Shown one piece after another: positions 1 through 7,777 of a stretch of 64,000 nucleotides of DNA. The notes below the pieces were generated by a model. That model was not told the origin of the DNA. It made no database searches and saw only the letters and a program-made list of their open reading frames with translations. Position 1 is the stretch's first letter, and each line of letters starts with the position of its first letter. This stretch comes from Cupriavidus taiwanensis (GTDB lineage Bacteria; Pseudomonadota; Gammaproteobacteria; Burkholderiales; Burkholderiaceae): positions 248,001-312,000 of the forward strand of contig NZ_LT977071.1 of NCBI RefSeq assembly GCF_900250075.1, read 5' to 3'. The position numbers and the translations under genes are program-made.

Positions 1-153
1 CCCGATGGCGCGCGAGAAAGCATCCGGCGCTCCGCCCGGCGGGAACGGCACAATCAGGCGAATAGGTTTGGTGGGGTAGGTCTCGGCCACTGCGGACAGC
101 GGCAGTAGGCCGAAAATGGCGCAGGCGGCCAGAAGGCGGGTAGTCCGTTTCAA
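1..153 (-). CDS. Bug (TctC-like) solute receptor, 5' part only
   Basis: This is the beginning of a gene that runs off the left edge; 51 codons are visible. The translation opens with a basic, hydrophobic signal peptide (LKRTTRLLAACAIFG, ending near AVAETYP). It continues with TKPIRLIVPFPPGG and APDAFSRAIG, the typical mature N-terminus of Bug periplasmic receptors, which bind small carboxylates for uptake in Burkholderiales. The start is read as TTG at 151-153 because GGAGACAACC precedes it and no ATG is available. It is divergent from the IclR regulator at 247, which may control it. The ligand cannot be inferred. Confidence 0.8.
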   Translation of the reverse strand, partial: MKRTTRLLAACAIFGLLPLSAVAETYPTKPIRLIVPFPPGGAPDAFSRAIG

Positions 154-246
154 GGTTGTCTCCGTAATTAGCCTTGTTCTATGCCGCTAACTATAGGGAG
201 TCGTTGCGAGGTGTACAATCGCGTTGTCTCGTACGGAACGCATGCC

Positions 247-1008
247 ATGAAACGGAACACGTCGCCCGGTTTGGAAGACGCCAAGGAAAGTGGCGATAAA
301 GACACGATCATCGCAGTGACGCGGGCATTGCAGATCCTGGAAGCGTTTTCGGCGGACGACTCCGCGCTCACGCTCGCTGAACTCAGTCGTCGCGTCGGCA
401 TGGGCAAATCAACCGTCTTGCGCACCGCGAGGACGCTCGCTCAATCCGAATATCTGGTGCAAAGGGACGATGGCCAATGGCGACTCGGCGCTGCGGCGGG
501 ATGGCTCGGCGCACGCTATCAGGCCGCATTTCGCGTCAGCGAAACGGTCGAACCGGTGTTGCGACGCATCTCGTACGAGACTCGAGAGAGTGCCGCGTTT
601 TACGTCAGGGAGGGCGACACGCGGGCCTGCCTGGTGCGTGTGGAAGGGCCCGGCGCGGTGCGACACCACGTGCGCGTAGGTGAAAGGCTGCCGTTGATTG
701 GCGCCCCCGGCCGTGTTTTGCGGGCCTTTGCCGGTGAAATGGGCGAGCCCTACGAAACGATCCGCAAAGACGGCTATTTCATCTCCATGGGGGAGCGCGA
801 GCCAGAAGTTTCCAGCATTGCAGTTCCCGTGTTTGGCATCAACTGGACGCTGGCAGGCTCGCTTTGCATCTCTGGCCCGATCAGCCGCCTGACGCGCGAC
901 AAGCTGAGCGAATACGCCGAACTGATGCTGGCTGCGGGCCGCGAAATGTCGTATCTGATCTCCGGCTCCCGCGGGCAGACCGCGAAGCCATCCACTTGGC
1001 ATCCTTGA
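247..1008 (+). CDS. IclR-family transcriptional regulator
   Basis: A 253-aa protein with the IclR layout. A winged helix-turn-helix lies at about residues 18-75 (IIAVTRALQILEAF, then LTLAELSRRVGMGKSTVLR). A C-terminal effector domain of about 170 residues follows (SAAFYVREGD, LPLIGAPGRVLRAFAG, SIAVPVFG). IclR proteins are usually local repressors or activators of catabolic or transport genes that respond to a small acid. The reading frame is open from 181, but the ATG at 247 fits the family N-terminus better. It is divergent from the Bug receptor gene at the left edge, its probable target. A short imperfect palindrome, ACAATCGCGTTGT, lies at 215-227 in the shared upstream region. Confidence 0.85.
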   Translation: MKRNTSPGLEDAKESGDKDTIIAVTRALQILEAFSADDSALTLAELSRRVGMGKSTVLRTARTLAQSEYLVQRDDGQWRLGAAAGWLGARYQAAFRVSETVEPVLRRISYETRESAAFYVREGDTRACLVRVEGPGAVRHHVRVGERLPLIGAPGRVLRAFAGEMGEPYETIRKDGYFISMGEREPEVSSIAVPVFGINWTLAGSLCISGPISRLTRDKLSEYAELMLAAGREMSYLISGSRGQTAKPSTWHP

Positions 1009-1122
1009 GACAATGGTTCTGCCATAACCTGACCTTCAACGAGCATCTCAGCACTCGCGACGATAGCATTCACTCGGAGCGTTGTTGACTGGTCGTTCAA
1101 AAACCCCCACACTGGCGTTATT

Positions 1123-1134
1123 GAACAATCGTTC
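1123..1134. promoter_or_regulatory. candidate TetR operator
   Basis: The inverted repeat GAAC-AATC-GTTC lies 22 bp upstream of the short tetR start. Many TetR proteins bind such palindromes over their own promoter. Position and symmetry are the only evidence. Confidence 0.35.
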
Positions 1135-1156
1135 CATAACAGGTCAATGGTGTTGC

Positions 1157-1537
1157 ATGGGTCGACCAAGGACGTTCGACGAAGACGTTGTTATCGCCTG
1201 CGCGGCGGAGGTTTTCGGCCGTATTGGCTACAACGCCTGCTCGGTGGACGACCTGGTGGAGGCCACGGCGTTGCAACGAGGCAGCCTGTACAAGGCATTC
1301 GGTTCCAAGCGCGGCCTCTTCGAAAAGGTGCTGGACCGGGTTCTTGTCGGCGAATGGTACCGGGACCCGGCCGCACTCGATCTCCTCATCACCGCCCTGC
1401 GCGAACTCGCACCGGCCGATCTGCCGATCGCTGCCCGTTGCCGGGACGCCCTGCACGCTTATGGACAAGATGCTGCCGAGCTGCTCGGCGCTCGTTTGCT
1501 CGGTCACCTGCCCCCTCTCGATCCCAACAAGGAGTAG
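1157..1537 (+). CDS. short TetR/AcrR-family regulator
   Basis: A 126-aa protein whose first 50 residues are a clear TetR helix-turn-helix: FDEDVVIACAAEVFGRIGY, then CSVDDLVEATALQRGSLYKAFGS. The ligand-binding part is only about 70 residues, against about 140 in typical TetR proteins, and ends cleanly at TAG. The start is ATG 1157, directly before MGRPRTF, the usual TetR N-terminus; the frame is open further upstream without a good site. An inverted repeat GAAC-AATC-GTTC at 1123-1134 sits just upstream and could be its own operator. It is followed after 2 bp by a small gene, so the two are probably cotranscribed. Confidence 0.75.
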   Translation: MGRPRTFDEDVVIACAAEVFGRIGYNACSVDDLVEATALQRGSLYKAFGSKRGLFEKVLDRVLVGEWYRDPAALDLLITALRELAPADLPIAARCRDALHAYGQDAAELLGARLLGHLPPLDPNKE

Positions 1538-1539
1538 CG

Positions 1540-1899
1540 ATGCCTCGACTTGAATTAACCGACCGCGAACTTGTTGTCCGCTTGACACCGTGGGAATCGA
1601 TCTGGTCGCTGCGCCGCGGCTTTCGTGTGCCGCTGGCGCAGGTTCGCGGCGCTACCGAAGACAATGGCTTCGATGGCAGAGCGCTAGGCCTGCGCCTTCC
1701 AGGCACCTACTTCCCGGGCCTGATCGCCGCCGGCACCTTTATCAAGGACGGCGACAAGCAGTTCGTCTACACGTCGCGCAACTTGCAGACCATCGTGATC
1801 GAGCTGGAACGAAATGACTTGGCCCGCTTGGTGATCGGAGTTCCCGACGCCCGCGCCGAGGCAGCGCTAATCAACGCCGCCGTCGCCAGCCGCCACTAG
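1540..1899 (+). CDS. small conserved-type protein of unknown function
   Basis: A 119-aa soluble protein starting at ATG 1540 with a strong ribosome site (AAGGAG at 1529-1534) that lies inside the end of the preceding tetR gene, which indicates translational coupling. It has no signal peptide or membrane segment. The body alternates predicted beta strands with glycine turns (VPLAQVRGA, FPGLIAAGTF, KQFVYTSRN, IVIELE) and ends in a helix (AEAALINAAVA). That pattern is reminiscent of a small bacterial PH-like barrel, but I cannot confirm this. As partner of a truncated TetR it may be the regulated gene of a two-gene unit. Confidence 0.65.
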   Translation: MPRLELTDRELVVRLTPWESIWSLRRGFRVPLAQVRGATEDNGFDGRALGLRLPGTYFPGLIAAGTFIKDGDKQFVYTSRNLQTIVIELERNDLARLVIGVPDARAEAALINAAVASRH

Positions 1900-1922
1900 T
1901 ATCCAAAACAGACCCGGGGGAG

Positions 1923-2819
1923 CTACGCGCTCTTGCTATAAGCGGACAATCCTGCCGCCAGTGCCGCGAAGGTCACGGCGCAGCGCGCGCTTGCCCGCAG
2001 GTCTTCATGCATGGCAATCCAGGTGTCCATCGTCAGCGAGAACTGGCGGTGGAGGACCCGCACCAGCTGGCTGTCCCGCGCGGCCAGCGCCGACTGGCAC
2101 ACACCGATGCCCAGGCCGGCGCGGATAGCCGCCAATTGAGCCAGGTCGCTGTCGGCCCGGAAAGCGAAGCGGTCCCGCGAAAACTGAGGGACCTTTTCCT
2201 GGAACCGGCGAATATAGGCGTTCTCGTGATCGAAGCCGATCAGCGCGTGGGCGGACAATGCCTCCATCGACCTGGGAACGCCCCGGGCCGCAAGGTAACG
2301 CTTATGGGCGTGCAGGCCGAGCTCGATCCTGCCGACGCGCTTGGCCACCAGTGCCTGCTGCACCGGCTGGAACATGCGTACCGCAATGTCCGCCTCGCGA
2401 TGCAGCAGATCGTCGGCCCGGTTCGACAACACCAGCTCGATCACCAGTTCCGGATGCTCGCCATGCAGCGCGGCCAGGACCGGCGGCAGCACTTCGACGC
2501 CGATGACTTCGCTGGCCGTCACTCGGACCGTGCCTCGCACGCCGGCTCCGTGGCCACTCGCGGCCCGGCGCAGGGCGGCCGCCGTGGCAGCGATGCCGGC
2601 GGCATAGGGCCTCAGTTCCAGTGCGGCGTCCGTGGGCGCGAAGCCATCAAAGGATCGGGTAAAGAGCGTCAGCGCCAGAGCCGCCTCGAGGTTGTCAATG
2701 TGCCGCCCTACGGTCGGTTGCGTCAGGCCCAACGCCCGCCCCGCCGCGGATAGCGAGCCAGTCTCCATCACCTGGAGAAAGCTGCGGTACCACTCCCAAT
2801 TCGGTTCGCTGTCGGCCAT
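1923..2819 (-). CDS. LysR-family transcriptional regulator
   Basis: A LysR protein of about 298 aa. The N-terminal winged helix is plain (WYRSFLQVMETGSLSAAGRA, then LTQPTVGRHIDNLEAAL). The co-inducer domain starts near residue 90 (GVRGTVRVTASEVIGVEVLP). The start is placed at ATG 2819 (MADSEPN); an ATG three codons upstream (2828) is equally open, and neither has a clear ribosome site. It is divergent from the NAD-dependent epimerase-like gene at 2932 across about 110 bp, the standard LysR-target arrangement. It probably controls that gene in response to an unknown small molecule. Confidence 0.85.
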   Translation of the reverse strand: MADSEPNWEWYRSFLQVMETGSLSAAGRALGLTQPTVGRHIDNLEAALALTLFTRSFDGFAPTDAALELRPYAAGIAATAAALRRAASGHGAGVRGTVRVTASEVIGVEVLPPVLAALHGEHPELVIELVLSNRADDLLHREADIAVRMFQPVQQALVAKRVGRIELGLHAHKRYLAARGVPRSMEALSAHALIGFDHENAYIRRFQEKVPQFSRDRFAFRADSDLAQLAAIRAGLGIGVCQSALAARDSQLVRVLHRQFSLTMDTWIAMHEDLRASARCAVTFAALAAGLSAYSKSA

Positions 2820-2931
2820 GGTATGCAAATTTGTTTAGCTGCTAGCGGATTCTAGGCAATTTTCTTTTCCCCTGTCCATGCGCACACTGCAGTGATTCGC
2901 AACCCGTTCGCCCAACCCAAAGGAATCCACC

Positions 2932-3918
2932 ATGTCCAGGATCGCATTGTTCGGCGCCGCCGGCGTCATTGGCCAAAGCATCGCCTCGGCTCTGCGCAGC
3001 CAAGGCCGCGCCTACCGCGTCGTCGGCCGCAATGACGCCAGCCTGCGCGAAGCCTTCGGCGCCGACCCATTGGCCGAAATCGTTACCTGGAATCCGGATT
3101 CGCCGGCCTCGGTGCGCGCCGCAGCGGAGGGTGTGGACACGCTGATCTACATGGTCGGCGTGGACTACTGGCAGTTCGACTTGCACCCGAAGCTGATGCG
3201 CCAGACTCTCGATGGAGCGGTGGCCGCCGGCGTCAGACAGTTGATCCTGATTGGTACCGTGTATCCCTACGGACGGGCGAGGTCCAACCCGGTACGCGAA
3301 AGCCATCCCCGCGAACCGCACACTTTTAAAGGCCGCATGCGCAAGGCCCAGGAGGACCTGCTGATGCAGGCCCATGCCGACGGCCGCATCCGCGCGACCG
3401 TGTTGCGCCTGCCGGATTTCTACGGCCCCGGCGTGGAGGCCAGCCTGCTGCATCGCGCCGCACAGGCAGCGGTGCATGGCGGCACAGCCGACATGATCGG
3501 CCCGATCGACCGCCCGCACGAGTTCGTGTTCGTGCCGGATGTCGGCCCGGTGGTCGCACGGCTTGCCGATACACCCGCCGCTTTCGGCAAGATCTGGCAC
3601 CTCGGGGGTGCCGGTACGACGACCCAGCGCGACCTGGTCGCGGAAATGGAGCGCCAGACCGGCACGAAGCTGAGGTTGCGCGTGGCGGGCAAGACGATGC
3701 TGCGGCTCATCGGCCTGTTCAACCCCTTCATGCGCGAGATGGTGGAGATGCACTACCTGATGACCGAGCCGCTGATCATGGACGACTCGGCGCTGCAGCA
3801 GCTGATCGGGCCAATCCACAAGACGCCATATGCGCAAGGCATCCGCCAGACGCTGGCGGCGGTTCCTGGGAAGCGCGCGGCAGTGCTACCGTGCCATCAC
3901 GGCGTACACGCGGACTGA
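2932..3918 (+). CDS. NAD(P)-dependent epimerase/reductase-like protein (extended SDR)
   Basis: A 328-aa Rossmann protein. The N-terminal nucleotide motif GAAGVIGQ is at residues 8-15, followed by the pattern VDTLIYMVGVDYW and the active-site region LIGTVYPYGRA; a lysine follows at FKGRMRKAQED. This is the extended or atypical short-chain dehydrogenase fold used by epimerases and ketone reductases. The substrate is unknown. The start ATG has AAGGAATC upstream. It is divergent from the LysR gene at 2819, which likely regulates it, and converges with the HAD hydrolase gene, leaving only 4 bp between the two ends. Confidence 0.8.
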   Translation: MSRIALFGAAGVIGQSIASALRSQGRAYRVVGRNDASLREAFGADPLAEIVTWNPDSPASVRAAAEGVDTLIYMVGVDYWQFDLHPKLMRQTLDGAVAAGVRQLILIGTVYPYGRARSNPVRESHPREPHTFKGRMRKAQEDLLMQAHADGRIRATVLRLPDFYGPGVEASLLHRAAQAAVHGGTADMIGPIDRPHEFVFVPDVGPVVARLADTPAAFGKIWHLGGAGTTTQRDLVAEMERQTGTKLRLRVAGKTMLRLIGLFNPFMREMVEMHYLMTEPLIMDDSALQQLIGPIHKTPYAQGIRQTLAAVPGKRAAVLPCHHGVHAD

Positions 3919-3922
3919 TGGT

Positions 3923-4552
3923 TCAGGTGCGGGACAAATCAAGCAGGTCCTGCGGGCGTGCAAGCAGTGGTGTCGCGCAGTGCAACTGCAACGCCGCCGC
4001 CGCCGTGTAGCCCCAGGCTACGCCGCGGAACGCCATGCCGGCGGCACTGGCGGCTTGCGCGTCGCGGATCTCGTCGCCGACATACAAAGCCTGGTCCGGA
4101 CGCACACCAGCGGAAGAGACCAAGGCCCGAAGCTTGCGCGTCTTGCCGAACATCGAAATGCCGCAGCTAAAATGGCTGATCTGTTCGCAGACGGCGGGAC
4201 CTAGGACGGTGCGCACGACGTCTTCGCCGTTCGACGTGGCAACGGCGAGGCTGATACCACGCCGCGCCAGCGCATTCAGTGTCTTGGCCACGTTCGGGAA
4301 TAGCGAAACCTGCGCGATGCGCTCGTGCATCAGCCGCCTTACATCGATGGTAATGGCAGGCACCTTCCACAGCGGCACGCCAAGCAGCCGCATGGTGTTT
4401 TGCGCGGAGCTGCTGCGCGCTTGCTCGAGCAGATCGCCTTCGAGCGGGCGAAACCCATGTTTGCGGGATGCGACGTCAACGGCTTGCAGAAAGCACTCCA
4501 TCGAATCGGCCAACGTACCGTCGAAATCAAACGCGATGAGTTTGTAGGTCAT
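3923..4552 (-). CDS. HAD-superfamily phosphatase (Gph/phosphonatase-like)
   Basis: A 209-aa haloacid-dehalogenase-type hydrolase. Motif I is LIAFDFDGTLADS near residues 5-17 (nucleophile and general-acid aspartates). Motif II is in SLAVATSNG. The motif III lysine lies in FGKTRKLRAL, and motif IV is YVGDEIRDAQAA. A helical cap lies between motifs I and II. Such enzymes remove phosphate from small metabolites; the closest feel is phosphoglycolate phosphatase, but the substrate is not determinable. The start is ATG 4552 (MTYKLIAFDFDG); the frame stays open upstream but is low-complexity there. It converges on the epimerase-like gene. Confidence 0.85.
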   Translation of the reverse strand: MTYKLIAFDFDGTLADSMECFLQAVDVASRKHGFRPLEGDLLEQARSSSAQNTMRLLGVPLWKVPAITIDVRRLMHERIAQVSLFPNVAKTLNALARRGISLAVATSNGEDVVRTVLGPAVCEQISHFSCGISMFGKTRKLRALVSSAGVRPDQALYVGDEIRDAQAASAAGMAFRGVAWGYTAAAALQLHCATPLLARPQDLLDLSRT

Positions 4553-4725
4553 GGATAACTGCAGCGACGCCGCGAGGCCATCGTAGAAGGCATTAATAGT
4601 GTCACCACTTCTTCCTGGTTCTGAGGCTGCCCCTTGGTCAGAGGCCGCCGGTGAGCGGGAGGGATAGTATCGAAGCTGGCCCAACAGCGGATTGTTCGAA
4701 TGCTGATGCCGGGCCGGAGCGCCCG

Positions 4726-5340
4726 CTATCGGAACATGTAGTCGAGACCGAGTGTGAAGGTCTGGCTCTTTACAGCGGCATCGTTGCTGCCTTTCCAGCT
4801 CAGCTTGCCGAAGTTCGTGTACTGGCCGCGCAAGCGCCAGTTCGGTGAGAATGCATAGAGGGCGCCGACCCCCAGCGTGAGCAGCCCGGACGACCGGTTT
4901 CTCGATTCGACGTCACCCGAGCGATCACCATCCACCCAGCCCACGCTCGCGATGCCTAGCAGCGAGAATCGCTCGGTCACGGGCAGATGGCCGACCACGC
5001 TGGCCGTCCACGCGCCGATGCTGAACTTGTCCTTGCTGCCGCCCGATTCCGCTTCCACGGCACCGAGGCTGGAAACCGTGCTCTCGACCGACACATAACG
5101 CGAGAACTGGTATCCGCCGCGGAAGCCTACCGCCAGGTTGTTGGACGATACGCCCGACCATCCCGGACGGTCAGTGCTGAATTTCTGGCGGGAGTAACCA
5201 AGATCTCCGCCGACGTACCAGAATTCGTCGGACGGCGAAGCCTGCTGCTGTGCCCGCGCCTCAGGGGCCGTGGCACTGAGCAGCGCGAGAGCGAGAGAGA
5301 CCGCGCCGAGGGATGTTCGGGCTTGGGCGAAAGTCGGCAT
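4726..5340 (-). CDS. outer-membrane beta-barrel protein
   Basis: A 204-aa exported protein. A signal peptide (GAVSLALALLSATAPEARA) ends near residue 30. Amphipathic strands follow (FWYVGGDLGYSRQKF, LAVGFRGGYQFSRYVSVEST, WRLRGQYTNFG), and the C-terminus is TLGLDYMFR. Alternating aromatic strands and an aromatic residue next to the end are typical of small 8-stranded barrels of the OmpA/opacity type. The role could be adhesion, a small pore or envelope stability. The gene is monocistronic and divergent from the DUF2975 gene across an A+T-rich 103-bp region. Confidence 0.75.
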   Translation of the reverse strand: MPTFAQARTSLGAVSLALALLSATAPEARAQQQASPSDEFWYVGGDLGYSRQKFSTDRPGWSGVSSNNLAVGFRGGYQFSRYVSVESTVSSLGAVEAESGGSKDKFSIGAWTASVVGHLPVTERFSLLGIASVGWVDGDRSGDVESRNRSSGLLTLGVGALYAFSPNWRLRGQYTNFGKLSWKGSNDAAVKSQTFTLGLDYMFR

Positions 5341-5443
5341 GCTTTACCTTTTGTATGAAAAAATTAATGTAAAACGATAAAACATTGCTGTTGTACAATA
5401 CAATGCATGGCTTTCGCAACTCTTTTTCGAACGGAGTATCTGC

Positions 5444-6016
5444 ATGTTCGTTTCGTCCGCCTCCCCAATCCCTGAAGGCGCTGCGCTGCACCGGATTCGC
5501 ACGCTGTCGCGCACGATGCAGCGGTTGACGACATTCGGCGGCGCAGTGGCCCTGGTCAGTGCCGCATGGATATGGTTCGGGTCGTCTGCAGCGGAACTGG
5601 AGCGCGTGGTGCGCGGGATCACGCACGCATCGACCGCATATCCCGTGCAGGTGTTGCCGATGCACCGGGCAGCCGGCTTTCTTGCCACCGGTATCGGGCT
5701 GACCCTGTTAATCTGCGTACTGCACCAGGCGCGGCGGATGTTCGTGGCGTTCGGACGCGGTGAAGTGCTGACAATCGACACGGCCATCCGACTGCGTCGC
5801 ATGGCGCTGGCATTGACGGCCATGGGGCCGGCGATCCCGCTGATCCGGCTGCTGACGGGCGTGGCGCTGGTGGGCGTGCCCGGCAAACCCTATTGGATAA
5901 TCGCAATCACGCTGAGCGACTACTTCGTCAGCCTGCTCGGTGGCCTGCTGCTCGCAATCGCGTGGGCGATGCTGGAAGCCGTTCGGATAGCCGAAGAAAA
6001 CAAGGGCTTTGTCTGA
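5444..6016 (+). CDS. DUF2975-type integral membrane protein
   Basis: A 190-aa protein with about four transmembrane segments: FGGAVALVSAAWIWFG near 28, FLATGIGLTLLICVLHQA near 85, a third near ALALTAMGPAIPL and the last in VSLLGGLLLAIAWAML. A ribosome site CGGAG precedes the ATG. Size, topology and the immediate downstream small XRE regulator match the DUF2975/HTH pairs found in many bacteria, whose molecular role is not established. The next gene begins 6 bp after the stop, so the two form one operon. Confidence 0.75.
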   Translation: MFVSSASPIPEGAALHRIRTLSRTMQRLTTFGGAVALVSAAWIWFGSSAAELERVVRGITHASTAYPVQVLPMHRAAGFLATGIGLTLLICVLHQARRMFVAFGRGEVLTIDTAIRLRRMALALTAMGPAIPLIRLLTGVALVGVPGKPYWIIAITLSDYFVSLLGGLLLAIAWAMLEAVRIAEENKGFV

Positions 6017-6022
6017 GGAACA

Positions 6023-6256
6023 ATGACGGTATTGGTCAGACTTGACGTGCTGCTAGCGGAGCGCAAGATGAAGTCCCGCGAGCTGGCACAGCGCATCGGA
6101 ATCTCCGAGCCCAACCTTTCCCTGCTGAAATCGGGGAAGGTGAAGGGCATCCGCTTCGATACGCTCGAACGCATCTGCAAGGTGCTGGATTGCCAGCCGG
6201 GAGACCTGCTCGAATACCGCGATGACGCGGGAACGGAAGCCGGCGATGCCACGTAG
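6023..6256 (+). CDS. small XRE-family helix-turn-helix regulator
   Basis: A 77-aa protein that is almost entirely one Cro/C1-type HTH: LLAERKMKSRELAQRIGIS, then EPNLSLLKSGKVKGIRFDTL, ending in ICKVLDCQPGDLLEY. This compact form (YozG-like) regularly accompanies DUF2975 membrane proteins. The ribosome site is GAGGAA, overlapping the stop region of the upstream gene. It probably represses its own operon and may be antagonised by the membrane partner; that last point is inference. Confidence 0.85.
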   Translation: MTVLVRLDVLLAERKMKSRELAQRIGISEPNLSLLKSGKVKGIRFDTLERICKVLDCQPGDLLEYRDDAGTEAGDAT

Positions 6257-6312
6257 ACACAATCGCGTGGCCGGCAGCCCGGAATTCCGGGACCATTGAT
6301 GCACCACACGTT

Positions 6313-7761
6313 CTATATTGCGCGCCGGTGTCGCAGCACACTGCCCGCGTGCAGGTCCCTGGATTCGCCGTCCTGACAGGCCAGCTTTCCGTTAACGAAC
6401 ACCGCCTTGATACCGGTGCTCACTGCCGTCGGCTGGTCAAATGTCGCCGAGTCGGCCACCGATTGCTCGTCGAACACGACAATATCGGCATAGTGGTTCT
6501 CAGCGACGATACCTCGCCCGGCAAGGCCAAAGCGGCCCGCGCTCAGCCCGGTCATCTTGTGGACGGCGATTTCCAGCGAAAAGAGTCCCCGATCTCGCGC
6601 ATAGTGGCCCAGTACGCGAGGAAAGGTTCCCCAAAGCCGAGGATGCGGACTCACGTCATGTGCCAGGCCATCGGAACCGACCATCGTGGCCGGGTACCGC
6701 AGGATGCGGCTCACATCGTCTTCGCTCATGGCGAAATAGATGGCGCCCGCCGGTTGCAGGGCCTCGGCAAGCGCCTCGGGCGATGTCCCCCGCTCCCGCG
6801 CCAATGCAAAGAGTGACCGCCCGGCCGCGCTGGGATCGGCCTTGGACCATGTCACCCGGACATCATCCGACTGTGCAATCCGTGCCGGCAGCAGCATGGT
6901 TGACGATGCGTTGTACGGGTAGCAGTCCAGGCAGACCGACTGCTTGCTGGCGGCAGCTTCGATCATGGCCAGCGTTTCCACGGATCGCCCGTGATTGGCC
7001 TTGCCGACCAGCTTGTGGTGGGACAGCACGGTCTCGATGCCGAGCGCATGGCCGATCTGCAGCGCTTCGGCCAATGCGTCGACGATGGCGTCGCCCTCAT
7101 CCCGGATATGCATCGTGATGATGCCCTGGGCCTTGCTCAGCGGCGCGCCGACGGCGATCACTTCGGCGGGGTCCGCCGCCCTGGCAGGCGGGTAATAAAG
7201 GCCGGTGGACATGCCGATGGCACCCGCCGCGAGCGCCGCGTCGAGATCTGCCGCCATGAGCTGCTGCTCCCTTGCCGTGGCGGCCCGGTCGAGCCGGTCC
7301 ATGCGCCTGACCCGCAGCGTCGAATGCCCGACCAGACAGGCGGCATTGAGCGCCGGCCCGGACGCCTCCAGATCGTCCAGATAGTCGCCAAAGCTCTCGT
7401 ATCGCCAGCCGCCTGTCCCCAGCAGGTCGAGCGGCGCCGGCGGCGTCCCGGCCGATTGCAGCGGCGCCAGGCTGATCCCGCAATTGCCGGTGATGACGGT
7501 CGTTACGCCTTGCGACAGCTTCGGATGCGGACCTTCCGGCGCATCGAGCAGGAGCCGGTCATCATGCGTATGCACATCGATGAAGCCGGGGGCCACGATG
7601 TGCCCGGAAGCATCGAAGCGTCCGGCCGCCGGGACACCCGACAGATCGCCAAGGCGAACGATGCGGTCCCCCGCGATACCCACGTCCAGGCGGCAACGGG
7701 GTGCCCCAGTACCGTCGATGACGGTGCCGCCTTCGATAATCAGATCCAGCTTCGTGGTCAT
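6313..7761 (-). CDS. N-acyl-D-amino-acid deacylase (D-aminoacylase)
   Basis: A 482-aa amidohydrolase-superfamily enzyme that releases free D-amino acids from their N-acyl forms. The metal-binding HTH is in GFIDVHTHDDRL (about residues 60-71). The family-specific cysteine loop is GVTTVITGNCGISLAPLQ. Further ligand regions are VLSHHKL and MVGSDGLAHDVSPHPR, where the aspartate is catalytic. It has no signal peptide, so it is cytoplasmic. It is the last gene of a minus-strand unit with an L-asparaginase (16 bp upstream) and a Bug receptor, which suggests uptake and breakdown of amide-linked amino-acid compounds. Confidence 0.88.
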   Translation of the reverse strand: MTTKLDLIIEGGTVIDGTGAPRCRLDVGIAGDRIVRLGDLSGVPAAGRFDASGHIVAPGFIDVHTHDDRLLLDAPEGPHPKLSQGVTTVITGNCGISLAPLQSAGTPPAPLDLLGTGGWRYESFGDYLDDLEASGPALNAACLVGHSTLRVRRMDRLDRAATAREQQLMAADLDAALAAGAIGMSTGLYYPPARAADPAEVIAVGAPLSKAQGIITMHIRDEGDAIVDALAEALQIGHALGIETVLSHHKLVGKANHGRSVETLAMIEAAASKQSVCLDCYPYNASSTMLLPARIAQSDDVRVTWSKADPSAAGRSLFALARERGTSPEALAEALQPAGAIYFAMSEDDVSRILRYPATMVGSDGLAHDVSPHPRLWGTFPRVLGHYARDRGLFSLEIAVHKMTGLSAGRFGLAGRGIVAENHYADIVVFDEQSVADSATFDQPTAVSTGIKAVFVNGKLACQDGESRDLHAGSVLRHRRAI

Positions 7762-7777
7762 GCGCTTGCCCCGGAAT

